Shown one piece after another: positions 23,761 to 38,700 of a DNA stretch of 49,658 nucleotides. A program made the position numbers and the translations under genes. Under the pieces are notes generated by a model. The model searched no databases, was not told the DNA's origin, and worked only from the letters and a program-made list of their open reading frames with translations. The stretch covers positions 1 through 49,658 of the IMG/VR virus record IMGVR_UViG_3300032265_000583; one strand, 5' to 3'. Within the stretch, counting starts at the first letter, position 1, and the number at the start of each line of letters is the position of its first letter. The stretch comes from a virus.

Positions 23761-26700
23761 TTAGTTCTTATAGTCTGTGTACCAAATTCCGGGACTTGCT
23801 TTTAAAAATTCAGCAATTTTACTCGAATCATTTTGAATATTTACGGTACTATCCCAAGCTATACCAGTACGTTTAACAACAGTTACCTGTGTGCCAGTGC
23901 TTAGTAAATGGGTTAATCGAAGTTGGTTCGATGTTCCGTTAACAGCAAACTCAGAATCTAACTGCACATCTCCGTCTGGACTATGTGGTGCTTTATTAAC
24001 ATTGTGCATTTTGTAAGGTTTCTTCTTTAACCTAATATTACCTACAAAAAACTCCCAGTTAGAAACATCGTCATTGAAATTTAATCCGCTGGTGTGAGCT
24101 GTCGTACATCTATATGTATAACTTCCAACATTTACAATAATTCCAATAGAATATACAACATTTGAAGCCCATACTGCACCGTCATTATAGCCGCCAATAA
24201 ACACTTCTATGTCGTCTGACTGGCCATACGAACTTGGAATTGTGCTACTAAATCCTGAGCTATATGTCCACGAACCATTTGATTTAGTTGGTGGAAAACC
24301 TAAATTAACAAAATGACTACCGTCAGAAATAACTTGTTCTACAATAGAGCTTTCTGTATAAGGAACAGTTTCAGTAGGTCCAATATCCTGAACTGCTGTT
24401 CCACTAGAATAAATTGTCTTAACACCTGTTCCAAGAGTACCACGTCGTAATCTACTTAATGTATTTCCAGATTTACTAAAATATTCAATTCGTTCTCCGT
24501 TAATTTCAACAACTCCTGGTAGGTTTTTAGATGGATTAGGTGTATCAAAATTAGTCGCATCTTCAACAACAATGTTTGTATCATTCCATTTTAAATCTTG
24601 AGTTAATTTAGTTCTTTTATTTAAACTTAAACGTTTAAAGTGTGTTCTGTTTAACATATCTTTAAATTGTTGATACGCAATACCAGATGTTAACACATTA
24701 TTTCCAAATGTAATAACTGTAATTGCTTGATTGCTAGTTGGAGCAGTTGCTAACTGAATTGATTTTCTATCATCAATAACTTTAAAATCTATGCTTGGAA
24801 CTAATAATGTATTATCTTTTATAACCCATATATAGTTATCGTCAATTACTGAACGGTCAAGTTGGATTAAGCCTGATTTAATTTCTGAATAGTAATAAAA
24901 TTCTAATGTATCAGGAGTTAGCGATATATTGGATGTAACATTAACTTCTGAACGTTTCATATCCAATGTTGCATGATTAAACGAGCTCACTACTTCAACA
25001 ATATTGTTAGTGCTATAAACTGATTTGAATGCAATTTCTTGTGTTAATGGATTATAAAAATATCCTTCATTTTCAGTAATACTTACAATTAACTGAGTAT
25101 TCTTGTACTTTGAATAAGCGGCTTTTGTAATTTTAACAGTAATGCCAGATAAATCAATTGTGTAATCTTTTCCTAATGATAGTTTAACACCGTTGGCCAG
25201 TACATTAATATTATTTAATTCTACAGAATCTGGAAGAACTTTTGACGGATTAAGTGTATAACTTAATCTATTTTTTTCTATAGTAAAATAATTGTCATTT
25301 GGACCTTTTAATATAGCCTGGTCAACTCTCACTAGCATACTTGATTCAAGTGGATATGTGTTTCCAACAACTGTACTTAATTTAAAAGTCTTATCTACAT
25401 TATTTGTAGCAATTCTTTCAGTATTAGTAATTGCAAAAGTTTGTTGATTTCCGCTAACAACAATAAAATTAATAAGACTACCAGATGCTGGCGGAGCAGT
25501 AAATCTAAATCCAACTGCATTAACAAAATCATAGGATGCATCTGTTTTGAATACTTCAGGAGTTACAACTATACCGTCTACATAAATTAATGTTGTAAGT
25601 GTTGGTAACCAGTGTGCTTTAGTAATAAATTCTATCGTAGTGCCATCACCAACAAAATAATCAAGGTCTAATAAATTCGAACCGTTGAATCCAATGTTAA
25701 AAATGCTTACAATTTGATTGGCAGTTGGTGGTGTTACAAAAGTTATTAATTTATTTTCATAGTTAATCGAATAATCAACTCCCAATGTTTTAATTGAATT
25801 TCCAACCTTAACAATAACTGCCTTGCTACTATTTGGTTGCTGAGTCATTGTAAATGCCTGCTGTGAACCAGTAGCTACAAAATTGTCTACTTTCATAGAT
25901 GATGATCCAGAACTTGGTCTATCGTATACTTTAATAGCAACTGCATCAACTACTTGTCCTGGAATAATTTCTTCCGGTGCAGGGCTGGATGTAGGAGTCA
26001 CAAAACCATCGCCGTCAACTAATATATCATCGGCCGCAATGCCAATTGCTGTAGTATATGATAAATTTCCTCCAATTAATGAAGTATCGTAATCTGTCTC
26101 AGCTGGAGCAATAGATCCATCGCTAGTGCTCTTTCTAAAGATAAATTTATCACCATCAACCACTGTAAATGTGTTAGGAAGTGTAATTGTAAATCCTGTA
26201 GTTCCGTTATACACAGGAGTTGTTATTATGGCATTATCATTTGTCTGAATATGCGGGCCACTATGTATTCCGTAATACGGATCGTCTAGTCTTTCAGGAT
26301 TAATAGTACCTGTTATGTTTATTGTTACACCTGTTGGTACAGGGTCTACTAATACAAGCGTTCCGTTGGCATTGATAGTAACATCTGTAGGTTCTAACAA
26401 TGTTCTTGTGAATGTTAAATTAATATTTGGTAATAAATTTGCATAAACTAGCGAATTAAGTTTAACTGTTGTACTATTGACTATCTCAGTAACTGTTGCA
26501 TTATATAGCAATGCTTTAATTGTTGAACAAGCAACTGCATCTCCTACATGAACTGTTGAAGAATCAGCTACAGTCAAATATGTACTTCCTGAAAATCCAA
26601 ATGTAAAAATTAATTGTCCGCTTGGAATACTATCAGGAGCTTTGTTCAACTTAACAGTAGTCGAATCTACTACTGAAGCAACTGTATGGACAGAACTTCC

Positions 26701-29700
26701 TCGAACAGTTCCTGGACGAGTTTGAGTTCCAGTAGTTGTTGCTATAAATTTTACACTAGTAGTAGTACATTCAGTAACAATATGAGAACCATTGTATGCT
26801 GATGGAAGAACATTTGATATAACTATTGCCTGTCCTACATTGTATGGAGGAGTAGTCTGCGCATCAAATGTAACAGTGACTACTGATCCGTTTCCAGTAA
26901 TTCCTGTAGTAACCAGCGCCGCAACATTAGATGCAAATCCAACTCCTATAATTCCCATTCCTTCAATTATACCTGTTGTATCTGAAAGTTTTAATGTAGT
27001 ATCGTAGCTTCCTGCATCAACAAATGTTTTTGTTATTCCCGATGTTTGGATTGTTGATACTGTAGTAACCACAGGATTATTATCTAGCGGATTATAAACA
27101 AATTCTTTTTGTATACCGTTAGAAACATAGGAATCGACATTATTTTTAACATGATATATGTTAATCTGCGTACCTGATCCCCAACTATTAGGAAACGGTA
27201 CTCCGTTTACTGGAGGAAATGTATGAGTATTTGCACTAACAGTTACAAAATAATCATCAAAGTTGCTATCGACACTATCCCATTTATCAGTATAATACGG
27301 TTGAGAACTCCATCCAGATGTTATGTTAAATCCTAAACCATCTACCACAACGCCTCCGTAGTCAAGGCCAGTCATTAACTGACTTAGATCTTTTCCTAGC
27401 TGGCCTTCTTGTGGAGAATAATAAAACTCTATTCTATCCGCAGAATTTAAGGATGATTCATTGATTAAGTAAGTTACTACTACATCACCCTTTATTGGTC
27501 TCAACGATATATCAAGGGTAAGTAAGCCAGTGTAAGACTCGTATCCTTTATAGGACGAAGTAACTGTACTAAGTGTATACAATTCTCTCAATACAGGTAT
27601 TCCATTTAGTGTTACCGAAGAAGTACCAATTGTAACATCCGGTGCCCACTTTAATGGGAATTGCAAATTACTACCTGTTCCTGTAAAAGTTTCAACTTGT
27701 TTAAGTTGTGTAATATATTGTTTTGAAGTATGTCTATCAAATTTAATTGTAACTTTAGTAGAACGTACAACACTATTTCCAATAATTGCAGAAACAGATC
27801 CTGCTTTTCCAGTTTCTGATAACCCACCGTCTAAAATTACAGTTGGAGCAGATAAGTATCCACTTCCCGGGGTCAATAATACTACTCTATTGACCTTACC
27901 GTTGCTGATGAATGCTCTTGCAGTTGCTCCAGAACCGCTATCACTTATAATTTTTATATCAGGTTCTTTAATATATCCAGATCCACCATCATTCAAAATT
28001 AAATCTGTAATGTCAAAAGAATTGTTGTCTAACCAAAATTTCCAAGGATATTCTCTAATTTTTGCGTTATCAGCAAATATTTTTCCGTTTGTAACGTCTG
28101 TATTAATTAAACCTATAGAACCATTATCGTAGATTGGCATTAAATCAAAATCAGTTATTGGTAACTGGGCAGAGTCCGTGCCATCGTAATTGCTAATATA
28201 TTCTCTAATATTAGTTCTGTAAGGTTTAACTTCATTAATGTATTCTTCAAAATTAGACAAATTATCTACAGGATAATTTACAGGTTGATCAAGATCTCCA
28301 ACATTATGCTGAGCCTTTACAAAACTTGTTTTAAATATCCAATCAACATATACTTGTTCGCTAAGAACATAATGTACACTATTGAAGAATAAATTTAAAT
28401 ATTCTTGTTTTAAGTCTCCTACAAAAATTACATCTTTTAACGCAGTTAATATTTTTCTTAATTCAATACTTGCAACAACATCATATACGTTGTCATCGTA
28501 AATTCCAGAATCATAACCGACTAGAGTGTTAGCAAATTGATATAACGAACTACTAAATTGTATAGTTCCATTTTCTACACCAACTACTTGATACGACTGT
28601 GTCCAATCAATACTTGAAGAATCACTATATTTTTCTAATAATAACCAGCCACCAGAGTTTGCAGATCTAATTTTTACAGTATCCCCAATAGTAGTTGTGA
28701 GATTATTTAAATCTGCAAATGTGTCAACTGCAAAGTCTACTAAGGTAAACTGATTATACCCAGATGAAAACCAATCAGTGTATGACCAATAATTTCTAAC
28801 ATCAAATCTCTGAGTTAACGTTCTTGACCATACTTTAAAAATAGGATCGTAAGAATAAATGCTCCATGTTCCAGTAGCCTGTGTATCGCTATGAACAAGA
28901 ACACTATAATTTCTAATAGAGCAAGTTGTATTAGAATCGTAGCCTTCGCCGCTAGAAATAACGGTTGTATCAACTACTTGTCCTAAGCTATTAATTACGG
29001 ATTGTACAACCGCACCTGTACCTATTCCGCTAATAGTAATAAATGGTGCTGTATCAGTACCGTTTATTGTTTTAATATATCCTTTACCTGCATTTTTTAT
29101 AATTATATCAACAATTTTTCCGTCAACAATAACAGGAGTTAGTACAGGAATTGTAAAATTTGCAACGTTTGTATAAGATAATTCTAAGTCAGTGTCTAAA
29201 ATTTTATCGTACAATCCTGATAGTATAGACGGTTCAGGATCAAACGATTCTAATGAACTAATATTGTTATTTTTAACAATTTGATTCTTAATTAAAATTT
29301 GATTAGCATATTCAATTAATTCTTTTAATGCTTCCAGTCTGTTTACAAACATTCCTTGTCTAGGTCGATTTTCAATTCCATATCGTAATTTAATTGGTAA
29401 TAACGGATTAGGAACTAAACGACCGCTAGCATCGGCGCCACAAAGGCTATCGACCCATTTTTGCTCAATTGAGGAAGGTATTAAAGTTTTTGGATCGTTA
29501 CTAATAATCTTATACTGGCTGTGAATGTTTTGATCTATTTTATCGTTAGTCCAATATTCGACAGACAACACTACATCTGAACCTGTTAGATAAGTTTCTG
29601 CATTTATTAAACTAAAAGAATTTAATCCTGTAAGAGCAAGATAGGTGTATGCTTGTCCCTGAGGGTTTGAAATTAAAGAAGATACATCTTTAGCAGACAT

Positions 29701-32700
29701 AAAACGATTAGGAATTCTTGGAATTATAACCGTATTTTTAACCCAATAGTAATACTTGTTTTTAAATGTCTTACTTATTTTATCATATGTTTGTGTTAAC
29801 GAGTATGTATCGTCACCATACAAGGTAGAACCACTAACTCCATTTGCAAGTCCTGCAACTGTGTCTGCTTGTGAGTTCCACTGACTAGGTTTTAAGTGTG
29901 TGCTTACCCATTCATAAATATCAATACTAGCACTATGTGCTAAATTATTCCAGGTGTTGGTTCTGTAAGTAATATTACTATCGTAACTATTAATAAATTT
30001 AGCTGTTCTTAAATCCCACCATAGTGTTCCTACTTGAGCAGTGGACCAGATATTTGAAGAATCTACTGTAACTGCACTAGTACCTATTGAGTAAACAGCC
30101 GGGTCATAAAATGTTTTATATTTGATTTCTTCTTCTGCGGGTCCAGCAATTTTTCCCTGTAAAGGATCAATAACATCAAGATATGTTAACAAAGTTCCTA
30201 AAGATTTATTATACAAAAATGCTTTTTTAATTTTCTTGATATCTGGAACTGATGTTTGTTCTGTATATTTTTTCCAAGTATAATTGTTAGGCAGTTTACT
30301 GTAATTAAAAACTTTCCCCGAAGCTGTTGAATTAACTACTGCATATGGTGCGCCAACAAATATCTGATCTTGTCCGACGGTTAAGCTAACTCCGTAACCG
30401 TCATTGTTTACGCTAGTTGTTGGCAATGTTTCACTGTATACCCATTTATTTAAATAACGGTCATATATATCTATTCGTCCGCTATTAATATGCGGAGAAA
30501 CAAATGTTGTTGAATTTTTATCAAATGTAGTCGGTGTAGTTACAGAAGATGTTGGATCACTAACATACGTAGACGAATGAGATCCTGTCGAATCCGTATA
30601 CTTGTATTCTGGATAAGTTACAGAATAAGAATCAAATGTTGTGTTTAATCTTGAATCGCCTTCTTGACTATAAACTACTAGAGTTTTATAGTCATTCATG
30701 AAAAATAGTTTATTACCAAACTTTTGTGAAACCTCAGGAAGATGGTCAACCAATGTTTGATAAAGAATGTATGACAAACCATTAAATTTGTATATCTTAA
30801 CACTACCTTCTTGATTTACAGTCTGAGTACTTTCTATATCATCACTTATTGTGATATAAGTACCATCATCTGAAATAGCAATACTAGATCCAAATTTAGA
30901 AGTTACACCAGTTAAGGTCTGTGTTAATGCTAATGACTCGATACTTGCTGTATACTTGTACACATAAACACTTCCTAGTGAAGATACTACTAGTGTTTTA
31001 TTATCTAAACTTATTTGTATAGCTGTTCCGTATTGTGTTGCACCAACTGGAACTACTTGTAATGCTATAACTGAAGAATCGTATCTCCAAGATGTTGTTA
31101 CAAAGTCTAAAACTCCGGACGGAGTTGAATCTGGACTACCACTTAATAATAAAGTGGTACTGTTTGTCACTGACAATACATACTGGCCGCTGGTAAACCC
31201 TGTGCCTTTTACAAACATGCCAGGTTTGATTTTAATAGTATCAGTCACAACTATTGTAGAATTAGAACTTCCAACAGGATTATAAGCTGATGATACATTA
31301 ATTAAACTTGAATATTTTAATTTATAAATTTTTCCAACACCGTTATTAGATCCAATTGCTCCAATATATAATTCGTTATTGCCAAATGTTAATGTTGAAC
31401 CAAAATTTTCATCAATTGCTGGAACTGGACTAATAATAGAATCAATTAAAGAATAACTATTTGTTGCATCTTTTTTGTACAAGGTAATAACCCCTTGTCC
31501 GTGCAATGAACTATTAGTTCCGTTGAGACTTGTAGGTACATATGGAATTTCTATCCATCCAGAAATACCAGTAGCACTAACCGTCGACGATACTGACAGT
31601 CCGCCAGATGGTACAATCACTGTAATATCATTAAGAATATTTACACCACCTACTTTACTACCTAAAATTAATATGCGATCACCTTCTACATAATTAATTC
31701 CTATACTAGAAACAGTTGCAGTATATCCTGTTATAGTAGTTGTAACATTAAACGTGGCGCCAGTTCCTAAAATAATATCGCCTGGCAAGGTAATATAAGT
31801 TTTTGGAGGACAAGTTCCGGTAGCAGTTACTGAAATAATACTGGATTCTGAAACTCCAGTAACGGTAATAGTTATATCGTTAACCGTGTCAATGCCGCCA
31901 ACAACTGATCCTAAAATTTTAATTTTATTTCCAGTCTTGTAGCCAGCGCCGCCAGATTCTATATTTACAGTATAAGAAGATCCAATAACAACAATAGTAA
32001 ATCTAGCTCCTTGTCCTTGATTTATTGTTGTGCCGCCAATAGATGCATAAGTTGATTTTATTACTAACTCTGATTGATAATATTTACTAGCATATGATAC
32101 TATAGATTTTGCAGTATAATTTACACCAGACGAATAATTTCCAAGATAATATGTTGAGGCATATCCTGCTAGCGGACTACCAGTTGCCATCCACATATTA
32201 TCACTACTAAATGCAATCACAGATGATAATGTGCTATCTTGATTTAAATTAATGCTTGATACGTTCACTGTAAATGGAATATTTACTGTTCCGCCAATCA
32301 AAGATGCATTAGCACTCAATGTATTTCCAGGTGTATAGTTTGTACCACCATCGATTATTTGTACAAAACTAACTTCTCCGTTCTTTACAGTAATATCAGC
32401 AGTAGCTCCAGTTCCAGAACCGCCAGTCAATGAAACACTACGATAAGTAACTGTTCCTACAGTTGGAGAATATCCAGAACCACAAGAATTAACAATTTTA
32501 GTCTGGAATGTAATTGTAGACGATCCGCCAAGTAGTGCTGTCGATGCACTCAATAACTCGCCAGAAACATAGTTATCTGTATAGCGCAATAAATTTACAC
32601 TAGTAACTGATCCGTTAGTTACGGTAATGTCGGCAATTGCTCCTGTTCCAGATCCGCCAGTTAACGGAATTGATGAATATACTTGTGTTCCGGTTGATGG

Positions 32701-35700
32701 CAAATATCCAGATCCTACAGTAGCACCAACCATAGTTGTTGTTGAAAGTAATACACTAACATCTAAATTTTCTATTGTTCCTGAAAAACCAGGAGAAATT
32801 AAATTTGAAGATACTTCTGGTTTTTGTAACAACTGATGATTTGTCCAAGGCTCTAAAATTCCAGGCTTGGTATAGATTTGTAATTGTCCGCTTGTTGAAC
32901 TAAATGCTACTATATTTCCTAACTTTGAAATTGCCATCGATTTGCCGTATTTTGAAATTGCAGGGGAGTTAGAATTTATAATTTCAGTTTCGTTGTATAC
33001 TGTATTATATTGCCAAACAGACCATTTATTTTCTGCATTAGTATCGGTCCATAGCAATTCGCCGCCTTTTAATTTTAAAGGCAGAACAGCATCTAGATTA
33101 TCCATGCTATTAGTTCGCTGTGACAATAAAGCATAGACTATTATAGTTTGTAGATCATTAAACGAACTAAAAGATTTCACAGCAGGAGCCGCAACTGTGA
33201 ATGAATTTAAAGATATTGAAATAACCTTATAAAATCCATTTATATTAGTTGTCTGCGTTATCCCTATATAGTTGCCAACTGTTATTGATAACAATGCATC
33301 TGTGGTAATTGTTATATTTTTACTTGTAGTATCATATACTACATCAGTAACCGTTAATCCGAGATCGCTAAATCTATAAACATTCCAATCTGCTACATCA
33401 AATGAAGACCAAATATAACTGCCATCTGTTAATGTCGAAGGATCATAACTAAGAATTTCTGCTATATTTCCTATGGAGATAGTAACATCTCCCGAATTAA
33501 CATACCCAGCTGATCTTAATAACGGTTTGTAAACTGATGCTTCAGGCCATGGGGTAGAATCGTAATCGCTTGGTTTTAAATATATATTATTAGGAGTTAG
33601 TTGTACTACAAAAGAATTTAAAGTAGGGTCTATTTGATTAGAAAGTACAAATCCTTGAGGATTACTCTTGACTACAGATTCGTCAATAACAAATTCAATT
33701 TGTTCAAATGCAGAATTTGCACCGTATTGTCCGACTCTTACTGCCCATTCTTCGTAAAACTCTATGCTTTCTTTATTTTCAGATTTCAAAACATCAAATA
33801 GTTTGTTAAGAACATTTGCTGTTCCTTTTTCTCGAATCATTCCTTGATAAAATTTAAATTCACTTACATCATCTTGGATAATATTACTTAGATATTGACG
33901 TTTTTGATAACCAATAAGATGGTGAGCAATTGCTTGTTGATTATAATCAAAGCTATCAGTATCTAAATTATAAAAATCTGTGAACTGTGTTGCAATATTT
34001 GTCCAATTAGGCAATATTTTAGGTTCTGGTTTTTTATCTATTGTTGTCCAGTCTGTTGGAGTAAAATTAGTAGAACCTGGCAAAAACTTTTTAGCACTAT
34101 AGTAGAACCCTTGGTGATTAACAATATCACCAAGATTATAGTCTTGCCAAGGTTGCCATTCTACAATCGTAGCTGAATCAAATATAAAACCTGGGATATC
34201 TAAACCGCCATACCAGCCGTTTGTAATATAGCCAGAAATTTTAATTCTTTCTTGTCTATATCCGCTTTCAGGGTTATAGATAGTGTCATTAAATATTGTA
34301 TTGTTATCAATAATAATTACATGTTCATGCTGTATTAGATAAAAACTAGCACCATATATACCGTCATTAGTTCTAGGTTTGTAACTAACTGTATTATTAT
34401 TTCTATAAGATTCTAAATCTGGCGGTAATATTGATGTGCCGTCAACTTTTACAATTTCATAATTATTAAACTGATTTTTAATATCATCAACTACAGATAA
34501 TACAGTATTAAAAGTTATGTTGCCAGCAACTGGGCTTAAACTAATTACGCTAGCACCAGAAATATTAAGAGAGGATAACTTTGTAAATTTAGCAGGATCA
34601 AAAGCTAAATCTTGAGAAGTCATTATAGCACTATAATATTCTCCATTATATCTAACTATGTTACCGTATTCTAATTTTTCACCAGGAGACCAGTCACTCC
34701 ATTTATCTTGGCCTGAACTCCAGTTTTGTGTAGTCCAAAACAAGAATTCTTTTGCACTAGTTTCCCAGTTCGAGACTTGACCTAAATTACTATTAAACTC
34801 ATTGAATACAAAACCCTGATCTTTTAACCATTCACCATACCCTAGTAAAAAGTCAACTACCTCTTGGATTGACTCAAATCCAGTGCCGTATGGAACTGTA
34901 ATTACATTTGATTTGTCCCAAGTTTTTCTAAAGATAGCAGAGTTTCCCCCTTGTATCGGGATCGAAGTAAGTACATCAAAATTTTGTTGATTAAAATCAG
35001 CTGTAGAAGTATGTGTAATCGAAGTTCTGAAAAATTTATTAATATATTTTACAACTGTGCCAACTACATAGTATTCGCCGGCAGTCCAAGTTACATATGA
35101 TTCGGTTATACCGCCAATATTGATTACAGAACCAGATTGTACATGTGAATAGCATTTAAAAAATGGTTCGCTTAGACTGTATCCAGATACCTGATATACA
35201 TCTTTAAGACGAGTAATCATAACACCGCTATATAATAATTTTTTAATAGGGTTTGATGTATTTAAAAATATAGAATAGTTTTCTTTAGGTACAAAGACAC
35301 TGCCAGTACTGCTTGGAGTCTTACTATCAAGTAGTAAATTAAATTGATTTTTGTTTGTAAAAGATCCAAGTCTGTAAGATAGTTGACATGTCATCTCTGC
35401 TAGATCATAAACATATTTAGAATAAGATTTTAAATTATTACTAAACACATAATGTAAAATGTGATTTACAAGATAATTAACAATTCCGGCAGTTTGTACT
35501 CTTTTGCTACTGCTATACAAGCTAGGTAAAACAATATCCTGTGGACGTATTCTTAAATTAGTATCTTTATAAATTAATTGTCCTGTTTTATTTCTTAAAA
35601 TTCGACTTCTATCAGTTAATAGTCCAAATAACTTAGAAGGGTTTAATAAAATCCCAGTCACTAGTACGCTAAAAGGATAGTAACTGCTTCTTCTCCAAGA

Positions 35701-38700
35701 CGCTTCTACAGGGCCAACATCTCCAAAAACGAAATTAAGATTAGAACTAGATGTAATTGTTCCAGATGCAAGTCCTGAGACTGTAGGACTTATTAAATTT
35801 CCGCTACTGTCGACAGGAATGCGTGTCATTAAAAATGGTTTTGCATACTTAGACACTGTCGATATTGGAGCATTAGGCTGTCTTATGATGCCATCTGTAA
35901 TATCTTGCCACATAACTTTATTATCAGACGTATATGGAGCAGGGCCGTATGAATCTACCCACCAGCTAGGTTCTAATGTAAAACCTAACATTTCCCACGG
36001 GCAAATATGCGGCCTGTCTGTATCTAAAAGCCACCTATATACTCCTCTCCAATACCCTGGAAGAGCAGTACCGGTTGGGGAGCTATTCCTAGAATAATTA
36101 TAAGAAAAAGAATTAGTGTTATCAAACGACAGTGAATTTGAAAAATCATTATTGACTGTTTTAGCCCACTTATAAAAATGAGGAGCTAATACTGAATTAA
36201 ATTCAGCATAATCGTATGGAGTTTTTCTGTTATAGCTTGGGATTATATCATCAATGTCAAATATAGATTTATCATACTGTACTTTAATATTATTAAAAAT
36301 TCGTTTTTCTAATTCTAAAATTAAATTATCTCTATAGTCACCGTATGCTAGTGTTTGACTTCCATCATGTCCTTGAATCATTACTCGAGGTGTGACTAAA
36401 CTTGTATCTAAATAAATTTTAGGTTCGTACTTTGGCCAGATTCCTAATTTTGTAGGAGTTTCTGGTATAAAACATCCATCCGTACTTTCATACTCGTAAA
36501 TTGTAATAATATCATCGTCAAAAAATTCTAAAGAATCAGATATCTCTATAAATCCTTGGGAATTAAATGTATAGTCTTTTTCGTAAAGTAACTGATTTCC
36601 GTTAATATAAATTAAACAAGATTTACTCGATAGTGTATCTAAAGAAAATACAGTAGTTAACGGATATGTTTTAATACGGTGATCTACAACATTAATTTCA
36701 GTTTTAATAGATGCGCCATATCCAACCATATCGCTAAAATAATAAGGACCAGAGTGTGGTTTATCTTTATTAATTTTTTGAAGTACTAAATCTACCATTG
36801 ACACTGGGTCGCTATCAATACCTAAATTTTCAGAGATACTTACAAATACTTTTTTAAAGTTTGTATAATCATCTCTTGACTGCTCAATTGCTCTAACTAT
36901 ATTGTTCGATTCAGAAGTAATATGGTATAATGATAAACTTGCAGGGCCGCTATGTTGAACAAATTTAGTTCCGTATTTTGTAACATTTCCTAAATCTCTT
37001 AAATTATTAGCGCCTGGGAACTTTCCTTTAAAACTAGTTAAATTTTCAATTATGGAAGATGTGTGATCTATAATTTCACCTAAGGTAAAATCTCCCATAG
37101 CATTGTTCATAGGATTATTTTGTAAATTTAAAGGAATTTCATAAAACCCGTTGCTATTGATCGGTTGAGAAGCGTATGCTTTAATTGTTAAAATATCTTG
37201 GCTAGTTATTGCATTTTTTAAAATAATATTTTTATAAAGTGGACCATCTGATAAAATCCAATCTTCAGTGGAAAGTAAAATACTATTAACATATACACGA
37301 ATAATTAGATCGTCTAATTGTTCTATGTTATCAAAAATATCAATATCAAAATTATTAAATTTATTTTTATCTTTATAAATGCGTACAGCCGCTTGAGATT
37401 GTGTAACTTCAGAAATTTCCCAACCGTTTAAATATTTAATATTGCCATTATAGTCTTGGCTTGCTAAGTATCCGGCGTTAATCGCTTGCGATACAACAGT
37501 ACTATCATTCTTAAATTCAAAAGTATCTAATACTAAATCAAAGTTAAAAAGAATATCTCCAATATTTCCAACATTTTTATAACTTAATTTAAATCCCAAT
37601 ATTGAATCAACAATACCTGTCGATCCTACTTTATAAGAAAATATTTTAGTACCTTTAAAAGTAGAACCGGTTAATTCACTGTAACTTATACCAGATTCGT
37701 TTACTACATCAAACAATGGTGGTTGATTTGTATTAGATTTTGTTGGGCCTTTAATCCATTTAGTGCCGTTAAACCAGTACATGGCACTTTGATTTTTTAA
37801 TCCTTCCTTGATTAATAGTGTTTGATTAACGAACGGGGCAGCAACTTCTACTAGATGAATTTGATTATTTCTAGATCCGTTAACATGTGTAACGTCAATA
37901 AATTCAACTTTATATATTTTGTTATTTACTAGGGGATCTGTATCTGCTGTAATCAAAATAGTCTGTCCTTGACTTAGACTAATTCCGTCAACATTGTATC
38001 CTGTAGACCCTTCTATTATTGAAAATACATCTAAAGTAAAATCGTCTATAATATTAACATCAATAGTAGATGTTGTTCCAAAATTAAACAATTTTAAATC
38101 TGCATTAAATTCTATAATCGGTCTAACTGCTCTAGCTGCCTGATCTAGAACTACATCAACTCCATTATGTGCCGCTGATTTAGTTATTGCATCTTTATGA
38201 AACCAGCGATTGTATCGACTCCACGGATTCCTATCCCTACTTGCCCTATTGATAACAATATAGTCTGCTATACTTGCATATCCAGTTGCATCACTAAAGG
38301 GATCTTTGTCAAATGGTGTGGAATCAAATTTAATTGATTCAGCCATAGTATAAGCAGTTACGACTTGTAACACACTTTCTGGAACAAGTCTAATAGCAGT
38401 GCCAACTCCCTCAACATAGTATTGACCTGTTGCATACTCATTAGGCAATACATTGCCTTCAAATTTTACCTTCATACCGTTACTAAGAACAGTACCATCA
38501 GTTAATGTATAAGTTTGTTTTCCTAATAAGTCTGCGTCAACATCAATAAATGTATTTTCATCAATATCGTATATTTGAATTACTCCGCCTAAATTAAGAT
38601 CGGATTCACTTTGATAATAAATCAGCGACGGAGCATCGTTAGGCACTTGGAATGTAATTGTGCCAGTTTCTACACTGTGTGCATCTATTGAATCAGTAAT

